DNA of 8,589 nt from Saprospiraceae bacterium (GTDB taxonomy: Bacteria; Bacteroidota; Bacteroidia; Chitinophagales; Saprospiraceae). Of the stretch, positions 1-6,899 are shown one piece after another. The stretch is from contig SLDF01000307.1 in assembly GCA_007125435.1 (NCBI GenBank), forward strand, positions 1 through 8,589, read 5' to 3'. Under the pieces are notes generated by a model that had not been told where the DNA came from, ran no database searches, and was given only the letters and a program-made list of their open reading frames with translations. Numbering within the stretch: position 1 is the first letter of the stretch; each line of letters opens with the position of its first letter. A program made the position numbers and the translations under genes.

Positions 1-55
1 AACAGCCGGAATGAGGCGAATGCCGAATGCAGGCGCAAACATAATACAACTAATT

Positions 56-85
56 AGCAGCTTGTAGCTTGAAGCTTGCAGCTGA
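56..85. repeat. Heptanucleotide tandem repeat (NAGCTTG)n
   Basis: Four 7-nt units follow each other without gaps: CAGCTTG (58-64), TAGCTTG (65-71), AAGCTTG (72-78) and a diverged CAGCTGA (79-85). A second pair of 7-nt units, CGAATGC, lies just upstream at 17-23 and 24-30. The tract is noncoding. The AGCTT core makes it partly self-complementary. Such a short array could be a slippage-prone spacer or the edge of the larger repeat element that begins near position 98. No function is claimed. Confidence 0.6.
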
Positions 86-97
86 ATGCTCTCTTCT

Positions 98-275
98 GCG
101 TGAGGGATAGAAGTGATATGAACAGGGCTGGCATAGTTAGTGGAGCGCTGGAGGGAGGGGCGACCGAACGGAAGCCACTCAAAACAGCAGCGACAATCTA
201 TGGCAGACCTGTGAATACAAACGAATAGCCCGACCCCGCACGATAGTAAGGGGGCACGCCCAAAACCCTTCATCT
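98..275 (+). repeat. Structured intergenic repeat element, copy 1
   Basis: This noncoding GC-rich segment starts with GCGTGAGGGATAGAAG (99-114) and ends with a module ACCCC...GGGGGCACGCCCAAAACC (233-267). Visible pairing: AGTGG (139-143) with CCACT (175-179), and CCCC (234-237) with GGGG (250-253) around a 12-nt loop. From about 127 to 265 it aligns with the minus strand of 8118-8237: shared blocks are AGCGCTG, GACCGAA, GGAAG, AACGAATAG, and the terminal GACCC...GGG..GCCCAAA. Its end module also matches 8303-8345 on the plus strand. From memory, motifs like GTGAGGGATAG and ATAGCCCGACCC recur between genes in many Bacteroidota genomes; I could not check this. No ORF of note lies in 1-309. It could be a REP/MITE-like element or a structured RNA. 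Confidence 0.6.
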
Positions 276-309
276 AAAACTTGTACATCTAAATCGACAT
301 TGATGATTC

Positions 310-1026
310 CTACTTTGCCGATGGAGGAACGGTAGGTCTGACTTCTACTTTGGAAGGTAGCGACCTGGGGTGTATCTCTAGTAAATCGACAACCATCTGT
401 CCTATATCTTCGGGTTGTATTTTCCAGGCATCTGCTTCACTTGGCTGGTGGTCGTTGAAATAGGTGGATACACTGCCCGGCATGATGGTCGTGGTCTTGA
501 TACCATACTTCCTAAGGTCAAGCATGACGGCCTGTGTGAAGCCCACTAAACCAAATTTACTGGCGTTGTAAGCTGCGCCTTTTGCGAAGAAATTAGTCCC
601 GGCTAGGCTCGCAATGGTGGTGAAGTACCCCCGACTCTTTTTTAATGAATCGACAGTAGTCTTGATAGAATTGAATACGCCTGTGAGATTAACATCAATG
701 GTCTCATGCCATTGTTCCGGTGACATGGACTCTATATCGGTAAAGTGCCCTATTCCAGCATTGGCAATGACTAAATCAATCTGCCCCCATGCGTCGAGTA
801 TCTGCTTGATGGCCTTGTCCTGTGCATCCATAGACCTGACATCGGCCACGATACCGATCACGTCAGCTGTGGGGGATAGTTGTTTTCTAGCTGCATCTAC
901 TGTATCTTGACTTCTCCCTGTAATGGCAACTCTCATGCCTTTTTCTAAAAGAGCTTCGGCAATACCAAAGCCAATACCTTTAGTGCCACCTGTTATGTAG
1001 GCCACTTTATCTTTTAATGGTTCCAA
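310..1026 (-). CDS. SDR family NAD(P)-dependent oxidoreductase
   Basis: This is a 238-residue classical short-chain dehydrogenase/reductase, the usual single Rossmann-domain length. The cofactor loop TGGTKGIG is at residues 12-19, D62 follows strand beta-3, and NAG is at 89-91. The catalytic tetrad is complete: N113, S140, Y153 and K157 (YNASK), followed by PG at 183-184. Basic residues K16 and R38 (TGRS) favour NADP(H); this is inference from the classical SDR pattern. No signal peptide or membrane segment is seen, so it should be cytosolic. The start is TTG at 1024-1026: it sits just before the first beta strand, no in-frame ATG precedes the fold, and an upstream in-frame TAA closes the frame. 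The C-terminal tail RSLPSKVEVRP is of a type I recall from Bacteroidota members. Substrate cannot be deduced. The gene stands alone, downstream of the terminator that follows bTHX. Confidence 0.93.
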   Translation of the reverse strand: MEPLKDKVAYITGGTKGIGFGIAEALLEKGMRVAITGRSQDTVDAARKQLSPTADVIGIVADVRSMDAQDKAIKQILDAWGQIDLVIANAGIGHFTDIESMSPEQWHETIDVNLTGVFNSIKTTVDSLKKSRGYFTTIASLAGTNFFAKGAAYNASKFGLVGFTQAVMLDLRKYGIKTTTIMPGSVSTYFNDHQPSEADAWKIQPEDIGQMVVDLLEIHPRSLPSKVEVRPTVPPSAK

Positions 1027-1068
1027 TAGTTTTTGTGTAATTTAAAGTGAATGAATGAAAAGAACAAC

Positions 1069-1092
1069 CACTCTGCGAATCAGTCGAGAGTG
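1069..1092 (-). terminator. Rho-independent-like terminator after the bTHX gene
   Basis: CACTCT (1069-1074) pairs with AGAGTG (1087-1092), and CGA (1076-1078) pairs with TCG (1084-1086) around a 5-nt loop, giving nine base pairs with one bulged G at 1075. Read on the minus strand, the stem is followed by a T-rich stretch (GTTGTTCTTTTC, 1068-1057). This suits termination of the transcript from the bTHX gene, whose stop lies about 90 nt upstream, and would insulate the SDR gene. Confidence 0.5.
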
Positions 1093-1180
1093 ATAATCCT
1101 TGATGTGTTATTTAAAATTATACATAGAAATTCGAACATGGTTTAGAATCATGCTCTGAATGTTGATTACTTATTGGTGG

Positions 1181-1306
1181 TTATGACCTTTGAGAATCAA
1201 AGCTTGACCGACTTGTCTTCTGGCTTTTTCTTCTTCGCCTTCTTCTGACGCCATATGACCCCAACCAAATTTTTCCCTTTCTTGTTTTTCTATCTCCTTT
1301 TCCCAT
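1181..1306 (-). CDS. 30S ribosomal protein THX (bTHX)
   Basis: This is a 41-codon ORF read from ATG at 1306 to TAA at 1181. The product begins MGKGDRKTRKGKIWLGSYGV and continues with six consecutive arginines (residues 21-26) and a basic, serine-rich tail. The N-terminal pattern MGKGDxKTxxGKI.xGSYG.RR is the signature I know for the bTHX family of tiny basic peptides, first described in Thermus, where the peptide sits in a cavity of the 30S head among 16S rRNA helices and stabilises them. The C-terminal tail after residue 30 is longer than in the shortest members. The gene is transcribed divergently from lon and followed by a hairpin terminator. Genes this short are often missed by automatic callers. 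An AT-rich dyad sits in its leader. Confidence 0.88.
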   Translation of the reverse strand: MGKGDRKTRKGKIWLGSYGVRRRRRRKSQKTSRSSFDSQRS

Positions 1307-1316
1307 GATTTATATT

Positions 1317-1333
1317 TTTGTTATTATAACAAA
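1317..1333. promoter_or_regulatory. Perfect 8-bp AT-rich dyad in the bTHX leader
   Basis: TTTGTTAT (1317-1324) and ATAACAAA (1326-1333) form a perfect inverted repeat around a single central base, starting 11 bp upstream of the bTHX start codon. On the minus strand AATGTTTG (1337-1330), one mismatch from the Bacteroidota -7 box TAnnTTTG, overlaps the dyad. It may be an operator at the transcription start or a chance AT-rich palindrome. Confidence 0.3.
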
Positions 1334-1386
1334 CATTTGCTTTGAATGTTCGATAAATTGCATAGAATATTCTGTGCTGTGAGGTG

Positions 1387-1447
1387 CCAACATTGGGTGT
1401 TGGAGCCAACAGAGACTTTTGGTGCGAAATAAGGAAAGTTGGTGCGA
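1387..1447. promoter_or_regulatory. Cluster of symmetric and direct repeats upstream of lon
   Basis: CCAACA (1387-1392), TGTTGG (1398-1403) and CCAACA (1406-1411) form two overlapping dyads, with spacers of 5 and 2 nt. They are followed by two identical 9-mers TTGGTGCGA (1419-1427 and 1439-1447), 20 bp apart start to start, about two helical turns. The whole cluster lies in the divergent region between bTHX and lon, which has no other ORF. The arrangement resembles binding sites for a dimeric regulator, and does not match the CIRCE sequence of HrcA. The regulator is unknown. Confidence 0.4.
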
Positions 1448-1605
1448 CGGTTTGACATGTTTATATTATATTACTGTCATTGTGTCTTATATGCTGAATT
1501 GTTATTTCATTAGCACGGCTTTTGTAGTATGGTAAGGCATCTGTCTGACGACAATAATTTTGATAATCGGTATTTTCTGAATGTCCACTTTGTCAGACCG
1601 ATAAA

Positions 1606-1613
1606 TAGATTTG
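1606..1613 (+). promoter_or_regulatory. Bacteroidota-type -7 box of lon
   Basis: TAGATTTG matches the Bacteroidota consensus TAnnTTTG exactly and is followed by C, as is common. It lies 20 bp before the ATG at 1634, so transcription would start near 1620. A TTTG at 1589-1592 could be a -33 element but its 13-bp spacer is shorter than usual (about 17-23). The box lies inside the upstream extension of the lon frame and so argues for the start at 1634. Confidence 0.5.
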
Positions 1614-1633
1614 CTACACGAACAACCAATTAT

Positions 1634-4045
1634 ATGTTTGAAGATATGTTTTTAACGCCAGGTATGGGAGATGAAGGAGAATTCATGCCAATCATTACGA
1701 TGGATGAAAGTGATGCAGAGACAGAGCAAGAGCTACCGGACACTATCCCTGTGCTACCATTAAAAAATACCGTATTATTTCCCGGTGTGGTCATACCGAT
1801 CACTGTGGGTAGAGATAAATCATTGAAAGCTGTCAAAGTAGCCCATGATTCGGATAAGCTTATCAGTGTGCATACTCAGATGGATATTCAAATAGAAGAC
1901 CCATCTGTAGCTCAGCTTTACGAAATTGGTACAGTGGCCAGAATCGTGAAAATGCTAAAGATGCCGGATGGCAATACTACAGCCATATTACAAGGTCGTC
2001 GACGAAGTCAATTATTACAGGTCGAACAAGAAGAGCCCTATATACGCGCAGCCATAAAACCTATAGACTATGCTAAGCCTGCTGTCGAACTAGAGTTTGA
2101 TGCATTGATCTCTACGCTCAAAGACGTAGCTAAACAGATCATCGAGCTGTCTCCTAATATCCCATCAGAAGCCGTGGTAATTTTAAAAAATATTGATAAC
2201 AATGTCTTCCTGGTCAACTTCATCGCTTCTAATCTCAATGTCAACCCTAAAGCAAAGCAGGCTATACTGGAAGAAAATGACCTTACTACTAAGGCTAAAA
2301 AAGTACTGGAGCATCTCAACGGTGAACTCCAACTTCTGGAGCTAAAGGATAAGATAGAGGGTAAGGTGAGACAGGATATAGAGAAGCAACAGCGCGATTA
2401 TTTCCTGAACCAACAACTGAAAACCATACAAGAAGAACTAGGCAATAATCCGGGGCAAGAGGAAATAAGAGAGCTAGAGACCAGAGCAAAGAAAAAGAAG
2501 TGGCCTAAAGACGCCAAAGAGCATTTTGAAAAGGAATTGAAGCGGTTAAAAAGGGCCAATCCCCAGTTTGCTGAGTACAGTATCCAGCTGAATCATCTCA
2601 ATTTTATGCTGGACTTGCCCTGGGAACATGTATCCAAGGATGATTTTGACCTGAAGCGTGCTAAAAAGGTATTAGACGAAGATCACTTTGGTCTGGATAA
2701 GGTCAAGGACAGGATACTTGAACACCTGGCCGTACTGAAGCTCAAGGACAATATGAAGGCGCCCATCTTATGTCTTGTTGGCCCTCCGGGTGTAGGTAAA
2801 ACCTCACTGGGTAAATCAATAGGAAGAGCGCTTAAGCGCAAATACATCAGAATGTCTCTGGGCGGACTCCATGATGAATCCGAGATCCGTGGCCACCGTA
2901 AGACCTACATTGGTGCCTTACCGGGTAGAATACTTCAGTCGATCAAGAAGGCCGGTACGTCGAACCCGGTGTTTATCTTGGATGAGATAGACAAGTTAGG
3001 TAAGGACTTTAGGGGAGATCCTTCCTCGGCATTACTTGAAGTCTTAGATCCGGAGCAAAACTCGACGTTCTATGACAATTATCTGGAGATGGAGTACGAC
3101 TTGTCTAAAGTCATGTTCGTAGCGACAGCGAATACGCTTAATTCTATTCAGCCCGCATTATTGGATAGGATGGAGATTATCGAACTGAGCGGCTATAGCG
3201 TAGAGGAGAAAGTACACATAGCTAAAGAACACCTCATACAGGCACAGCGCAAGGAGCATGGACTCTCCGGGCGACAAGCAGTATTAAAGGAAGATGCTTT
3301 AGAGTACCTCATTCAGCACTATACCAGAGAGTCAGGCGTGCGATCCCTCGATAGAAGGATTGCAGATGTCATGAGGCACATTGCTCGAAAAGTGGCTACC
3401 GAAGAATCCTTTAAAAAAACTATATCAGTCGACATGGTCAAGGATATACTCGGACCGGAAAAGTATACGAATGACCTCTATGAAGAGAAACTTGTACCGG
3501 GTGTCACGGTTGGTCTTGCATATACACCAGCCGGAGGAGATATTCTGTTTATTGAGTCAAGTCTCAGTCAGGGTAAAGGTAAGATGATATTGACGGGGAA
3601 CCTGGGTGATGTCATGAAAGAGTCTGCCTCTACGGCCCTCAGCTTTATCAAGGCCAATGCAGCTTCCCTTGGTATAGCACCGGAACTTTTCGAGAATACA
3701 GATATTCATATCCATGTGCCGGCGGGAGCCATACCCAAAGACGGTCCATCAGCCGGTGTGACTATGCTCACATCGATTGCATCTGCTTTTTGTAAAAAAT
3801 CCGTAAAGCCAGGTATCGCTATGACAGGAGAGATTACTTTAAGAGGTAAAGTGTTACCTGTTGGAGGAATCAAAGAAAAAATACTTGCAGCGAAGAGGGC
3901 AGGAGTCACCAATGTTATCCTCTGTAAGGAAAATGAAAAGCATGTCAACGAAATTGAAAAGGACTACATCGGTGATATGAATTTTATCTATGTCGATAAG
4001 ATGAGAGAGGTTTTGCAGCATGCACTTGGCATTTGGGAATTCTAA
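1634..4045 (+). CDS. lon: ATP-dependent serine protease Lon (endopeptidase La)
   Basis: Lon is a cytosolic AAA+ protease that unfolds and degrades misfolded and short-lived regulatory proteins. From ATG 1634 the product has 803 residues (E. coli Lon has 784). An acidic N-terminal tail precedes the LON substrate-binding domain (about 38-230, starting IPVLPLKNTVLFPGV). A coiled-coil linker follows (about 230-350), then the AAA+ module. Walker A is GPPGVGKTS (383-391), Walker B is FILDEID with D450-E451, sensor-1 is N500, the arginine finger is R512 in LLDRMEI, and sensor-2 is R570. The protease domain has the catalytic dyad S706 in KDGPSAG and K749 in GGIKEKI, 43 residues apart as in E. coli. 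The frame is open further upstream, to an ATG at 1529 that would give 838 residues. That extension (residues such as HLSDDNNFDNRYF) does not look like Lon and contains the -7 box. Lon is often heat-shock induced; the repeats at 1387-1447 may be relevant. Confidence 0.98.
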   Translation: MFEDMFLTPGMGDEGEFMPIITMDESDAETEQELPDTIPVLPLKNTVLFPGVVIPITVGRDKSLKAVKVAHDSDKLISVHTQMDIQIEDPSVAQLYEIGTVARIVKMLKMPDGNTTAILQGRRRSQLLQVEQEEPYIRAAIKPIDYAKPAVELEFDALISTLKDVAKQIIELSPNIPSEAVVILKNIDNNVFLVNFIASNLNVNPKAKQAILEENDLTTKAKKVLEHLNGELQLLELKDKIEGKVRQDIEKQQRDYFLNQQLKTIQEELGNNPGQEEIRELETRAKKKKWPKDAKEHFEKELKRLKRANPQFAEYSIQLNHLNFMLDLPWEHVSKDDFDLKRAKKVLDEDHFGLDKVKDRILEHLAVLKLKDNMKAPILCLVGPPGVGKTSLGKSIGRALKRKYIRMSLGGLHDESEIRGHRKTYIGALPGRILQSIKKAGTSNPVFILDEIDKLGKDFRGDPSSALLEVLDPEQNSTFYDNYLEMEYDLSKVMFVATANTLNSIQPALLDRMEIIELSGYSVEEKVHIAKEHLIQAQRKEHGLSGRQAVLKEDALEYLIQHYTRESGVRSLDRRIADVMRHIARKVATEESFKKTISVDMVKDILGPEKYTNDLYEEKLVPGVTVGLAYTPAGGDILFIESSLSQGKGKMILTGNLGDVMKESASTALSFIKANAASLGIAPELFENTDIHIHVPAGAIPKDGPSAGVTMLTSIASAFCKKSVKPGIAMTGEITLRGKVLPVGGIKEKILAAKRAGVTNVILCKENEKHVNEIEKDYIGDMNFIYVDKMREVLQHALGIWEF

Positions 4046-4072
4046 ATGAACGCTTTAGGCTACTTCTAAACG

Positions 4073-4116
4073 ACTAGAGGTGGAAGGTATGAATGCCTTT
4101 CAGAGGGTAATCTAGT
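4073..4116 (+). other. Imperfect stem-loop downstream of lon
   Basis: ACTAGA (4073-4078) pairs perfectly with TCTAGT (4111-4116). Inside it, AAGG (4084-4087) pairs with CCTT (4096-4099). No T-run follows, so it is not a standard intrinsic terminator. It could be a 3' end structure of the lon mRNA. The rest of 4046-4299 is AT-rich, and I see neither a gene nor a convincing promoter in it. Confidence 0.25.
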
Positions 4117-4299
4117 GATATGTAATCAAGCAATTCTATAAATAAATCATTTTCTCGGATACTTTAACCACCGATTTTCGTTAATATGTGTATCATATAT
4201 TATATTAGCTTGTCGATTTGAGTTGATTTGGCCATGTCGGCATATTATCAAGGCCGCTTTTCTCTTTATCGTTAAGAAAGCAGCTAACAAATTACAGAT

Positions 4300-4935
4300 A
4301 TGAAGCAATTTCTTTTAATAGTTGGTCTGGTCCTTTCCGTTTTTGTGGTTAATGCACAGAGCGATACCATTTTACTTCAGTTCTCCGGTTTAGTTTTAAC
4401 AGAAGAGGGGAATGACCTTGTGCCCTTACCTTTCACCAATATTACCATCAAAGGAACACAAAGAGGAACCTATGCTAATCTGGATGGCTTTTTCTCCATT
4501 GTGGCTTCTAAAGGAGACACTGTTGTCTTCTCTGCGGTGGGATTTAAAACAGCCGAATATGAGCTGCCACGCAACCTAAAAGACAACCGATACTACATTA
4601 TGCACTTGATGGTAGAAGATACATTGACCCTACCGGTGACTATGATCTATCCATGGCCAAGCCGTGAGCATTTTAGGATTGAGTTTCTAGAGATGGATGT
4701 CAGCGACGAAATGTATGACAGAGCAATAGCTAATCTCAATGAAAAAACACTTTCAAAGCTCAGAGAAGGTGTGCCTAAAGACGGTGTAGAAACAGGCACG
4801 ATGCACTTACAGCAGCAAGCCAGAGATTACTACACTATTGGTCAGATGCCTCAGCAAAATATTTTTAATCCACTGGCCTGGCGGGACTTCTTCAAGTCAT
4901 GGAAAGAAGGGAAGTACCGTAAAAAACAGGAATAG
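4300..4935 (+). CDS. Secreted protein with CarboxypepD_reg-like (transthyretin-like) domain
   Basis: The 211-residue product starts with a signal peptide (residues 1-20, MKQFLLIVGLVLSVFVVNAQ, likely cleaved after A19 or Q20). A beta-rich domain of about residues 26-108 follows, with the pattern of CarboxypepD_reg-like domains: G30 opening, a TNITIKGTQRGTYANLDGFF core (47-65), then GDTVVFSAVGFK (72-83). This fold is common at the N terminus of Bacteroidota TonB-dependent receptors and also in short stand-alone exported proteins. The second half (about 109-211) is charged and mostly predicted helical by eye, ending in NPLAWRDFFKSWKEGKYRKK. It has no beta-barrel or plug and no lipobox cysteine, so it is likely periplasmic and not a receptor. 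It lies 254 bp downstream of lon on the same strand and converges with uvrC. Function is unknown. Confidence 0.78.
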   Translation: MKQFLLIVGLVLSVFVVNAQSDTILLQFSGLVLTEEGNDLVPLPFTNITIKGTQRGTYANLDGFFSIVASKGDTVVFSAVGFKTAEYELPRNLKDNRYYIMHLMVEDTLTLPVTMIYPWPSREHFRIEFLEMDVSDEMYDRAIANLNEKTLSKLREGVPKDGVETGTMHLQQQARDYYTIGQMPQQNIFNPLAWRDFFKSWKEGKYRKKQE

Positions 4936-4982
4936 ATCTATATGCAGATATCGTTTGTTTTCTGAATTTAATAAAACTTTTA

Positions 4983-4998
4983 TCCTCCTTTTGGAGGA
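4983..4998 (-). terminator. Intrinsic terminator hairpin of uvrC
   Basis: TCCTCC (4983-4988) and GGAGGA (4993-4998) form a perfect 6-bp stem with a 4-nt loop. On the minus strand the hairpin starts 3 nt after the uvrC stop codon and is followed by TAAAAGTTTTATT, a modest T-rich tail. On the plus strand no T-tract follows, so it should act mainly for uvrC and less for the convergent gene ending at 4935. Confidence 0.6.
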
Positions 4999-5001
4999 AT
5001 A

Positions 5002-6819
5002 TCACTCCTCTTCGTTAAGCCCTTCCTGGAGGTGCTGACGAACTTTAAGTGCTACATTCTTCCCCGCTATATTTTGTAACTCAGCAAAATCAGCTTGCTC
5101 TATAGCTTTCACAGAGCCAAAATGGGTGAGTAACTTCTTGGCTGTTTTTTCACCGATTCCCGGTACTTGAGTCAGGGCCGTACCCAGGAAGTTTTTACTG
5201 CGTCGATTTCTATGGTGCTCCACTGCAAATCTATGCGCCTCATTTCTAGCTTGCTGGATGATCTTTAGTGATTCCGACTTTTTATTGATGTAGAGAGGTA
5301 GGGGATCACCCGGAAAGAAAATCTCTTCCAATCTCTTGGCAATACCGATAATGGTGACCTTGTCCAGGATGTCGAGTTTTTTTAGACTCTTGACAGCTGA
5401 GCTCAATTGCCCTTTGCCACCATCGATGATAATAAGCTGAGGCAGTGAAGCCTTTTCATCCAGGAGGCGCTTATATCTTCTATAGACTATTTCTTCCATA
5501 CTGGCAAAATCATCCGGGCCGACAACCGTCTTTATATTGAAGTGTCTGTAATCCTTTTTTGATGGCTTAGCATTCTTGAAGACCACACACGAAGCTGTTG
5601 GATTACTGCCTTGCATGTTAGAGTTATCAAAGCACTCGATGTGCAGTGGGGTTTGATCCATTTGTAGATCTTCTTTGAGTGTCTTCAGTTTGCGCTCAAC
5701 AGGTGTTTGTTTGTTTTGTCTCGCTAGTTTCTCTTTTTTCCTTTGCAAGACGAAGTACTGCACATTTTTTTGTGATAGGTCTAAGAGCTTTTTCTTATCA
5801 CCTCGCTGAGGTACTGTGATGGCAACTTCTTCATCAGAAAGCTTGACATCCATGGGTAAAATGATCTCTGGAGCTATACTGTCAAATCGCTCTCTAAGCT
5901 TTTCGATCGCATAGATCAGAATAGTATCATTGTCGTCATTGAGGTTTTTGTCCAGCTCCAGGGTGTAGGTATTGATTAATACGCCATTGACCACCTTCAG
6001 ATAATTGATGAAGGCCTCATCCTCGTATGTAGCTATAGAAAAGACATCGACATCCCTAACGGTAGAAGATACCACTGTAGACTTACCCTGATAGTCTTCA
6101 AATAAGGACAGCTTATCCTTAGTGATCTGCGCATCTTCAAATGCCATTTGCTCTGCTTGTCGAGCCATTTGTGCTTTCAGATAATCTTTCACCGGCGCAA
6201 AGTTTCCTCTCAGTATGTTTTTTATCTGGTCAATATTATCCATGTATTCTTCTTCTGATTGAAGACCTTCGCATGGACCTTTGCAGTTTTTGATGTGGTA
6301 TTCCAGGCATACTTTGAATTTGCCATTGTTGATATTGCGCTCGCTTAGATTAAATGTACAGGTCCGAAGGGGAAATATCTTTCTCACCACCTCCATGATC
6401 ATCTTCATACGCCACTTCGATGTGTATGGTCCGAAGTATGTCGAGCCATCCCGTATGACTTTTCTAGTAAAAAATACTCTTGGAAATCGCTCTTGTTTGA
6501 TGCATAGGTAAGAGTAGGATTTACCGTCTTTCAGACTGACATTATAGCGCGGTTGAAACTTTTTGATTAAGGTGTTTTCGAGCAGGAGTGCATCTTGCTC
6601 ACTGTTAACTATGATGAACTCCAGAGTGGCGGCATTTTTTACCATCACTCTAGTTTTATTCATCGCTCGCCCTGATGCATTGAAGTAAGACGCAACTCTG
6701 TTTTTTAGATTTTTAGCCTTGCCTACATATATAACTGTCCCCTCAGCGTCTATAAACTTATAGACACCGGGTTGGCGAGGCAGAGTATGTGACATGGCGT
6801 CGTATTCTTTTCGCGTCAT
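5002..6819 (-). CDS. uvrC: UvrABC excinuclease subunit C
   Basis: UvrC makes both incisions around bulky DNA lesions after UvrA-UvrB loading. The 605-residue product is of normal length and has every domain. The N-terminal GIY-YIG nuclease (about 13-95) shows GVY (18-20), IYVGKAKNLKNRV (30-42) with R41, and E81; it makes the 3' cut. Cysteines C154, C171, C179 and C183 are placed as in the Fe-S cluster motif of UvrC (E. coli spacing 11-7-3; here 16-7-3). The UvrB-binding UVR segment is near 204-239. The RNase H-like 5' nuclease holds D398 (ECFDNSN), D436/D437, D466 (IDGGKGQ) and H529 (EAHRFA). A helix-hairpin-helix ends the protein (VPGIGEKTAKKLL, 552-564). The start ATG at 6819 gives the usual short lead before LPRQPGVY; an in-frame ATG at 6795 is possible. 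mgsA ends 80 bp upstream on the same strand. Confidence 0.98.
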   Translation of the reverse strand: MTRKEYDAMSHTLPRQPGVYKFIDAEGTVIYVGKAKNLKNRVASYFNASGRAMNKTRVMVKNAATLEFIIVNSEQDALLLENTLIKKFQPRYNVSLKDGKSYSYLCIKQERFPRVFFTRKVIRDGSTYFGPYTSKWRMKMIMEVVRKIFPLRTCTFNLSERNINNGKFKVCLEYHIKNCKGPCEGLQSEEEYMDNIDQIKNILRGNFAPVKDYLKAQMARQAEQMAFEDAQITKDKLSLFEDYQGKSTVVSSTVRDVDVFSIATYEDEAFINYLKVVNGVLINTYTLELDKNLNDDNDTILIYAIEKLRERFDSIAPEIILPMDVKLSDEEVAITVPQRGDKKKLLDLSQKNVQYFVLQRKKEKLARQNKQTPVERKLKTLKEDLQMDQTPLHIECFDNSNMQGSNPTASCVVFKNAKPSKKDYRHFNIKTVVGPDDFASMEEIVYRRYKRLLDEKASLPQLIIIDGGKGQLSSAVKSLKKLDILDKVTIIGIAKRLEEIFFPGDPLPLYINKKSESLKIIQQARNEAHRFAVEHHRNRRSKNFLGTALTQVPGIGEKTAKKLLTHFGSVKAIEQADFAELQNIAGKNVALKVRQHLQEGLNEEE

Positions 6820-6849
6820 GGTTTTTTACATTGTCCGATGACAATTATA

Positions 6850-6878
6850 CAAAATTCTAAAAGAAGAGTTGGAACAAT
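6850..6878 (-). promoter_or_regulatory. Weak candidate promoter of uvrC
   Basis: On the minus strand GAATTTTG (6857-6850) is one mismatch from the -7 box TAnnTTTG. ATTG (6878-6875) lies 17 bp before it as a possible -33 element. Transcription would start about 25 nt before the uvrC ATG. If real, uvrC can be expressed independently of mgsA; otherwise the two are read from an upstream promoter. Confidence 0.3.
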
Positions 6879-6899
6879 AACGAAGGCGTCAACGGGTCT

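Noticed and set aside
614..910. 98-codon plus-strand ORF
   Set aside because: It lies antisense within the SDR gene, whose catalytic motifs are intact on the other strand; the plus-strand product has no recognisable features.
1529..1633. 35-residue N-terminal extension of Lon
   Set aside because: The extension contains a perfect -7 promoter box and does not resemble Lon N termini.
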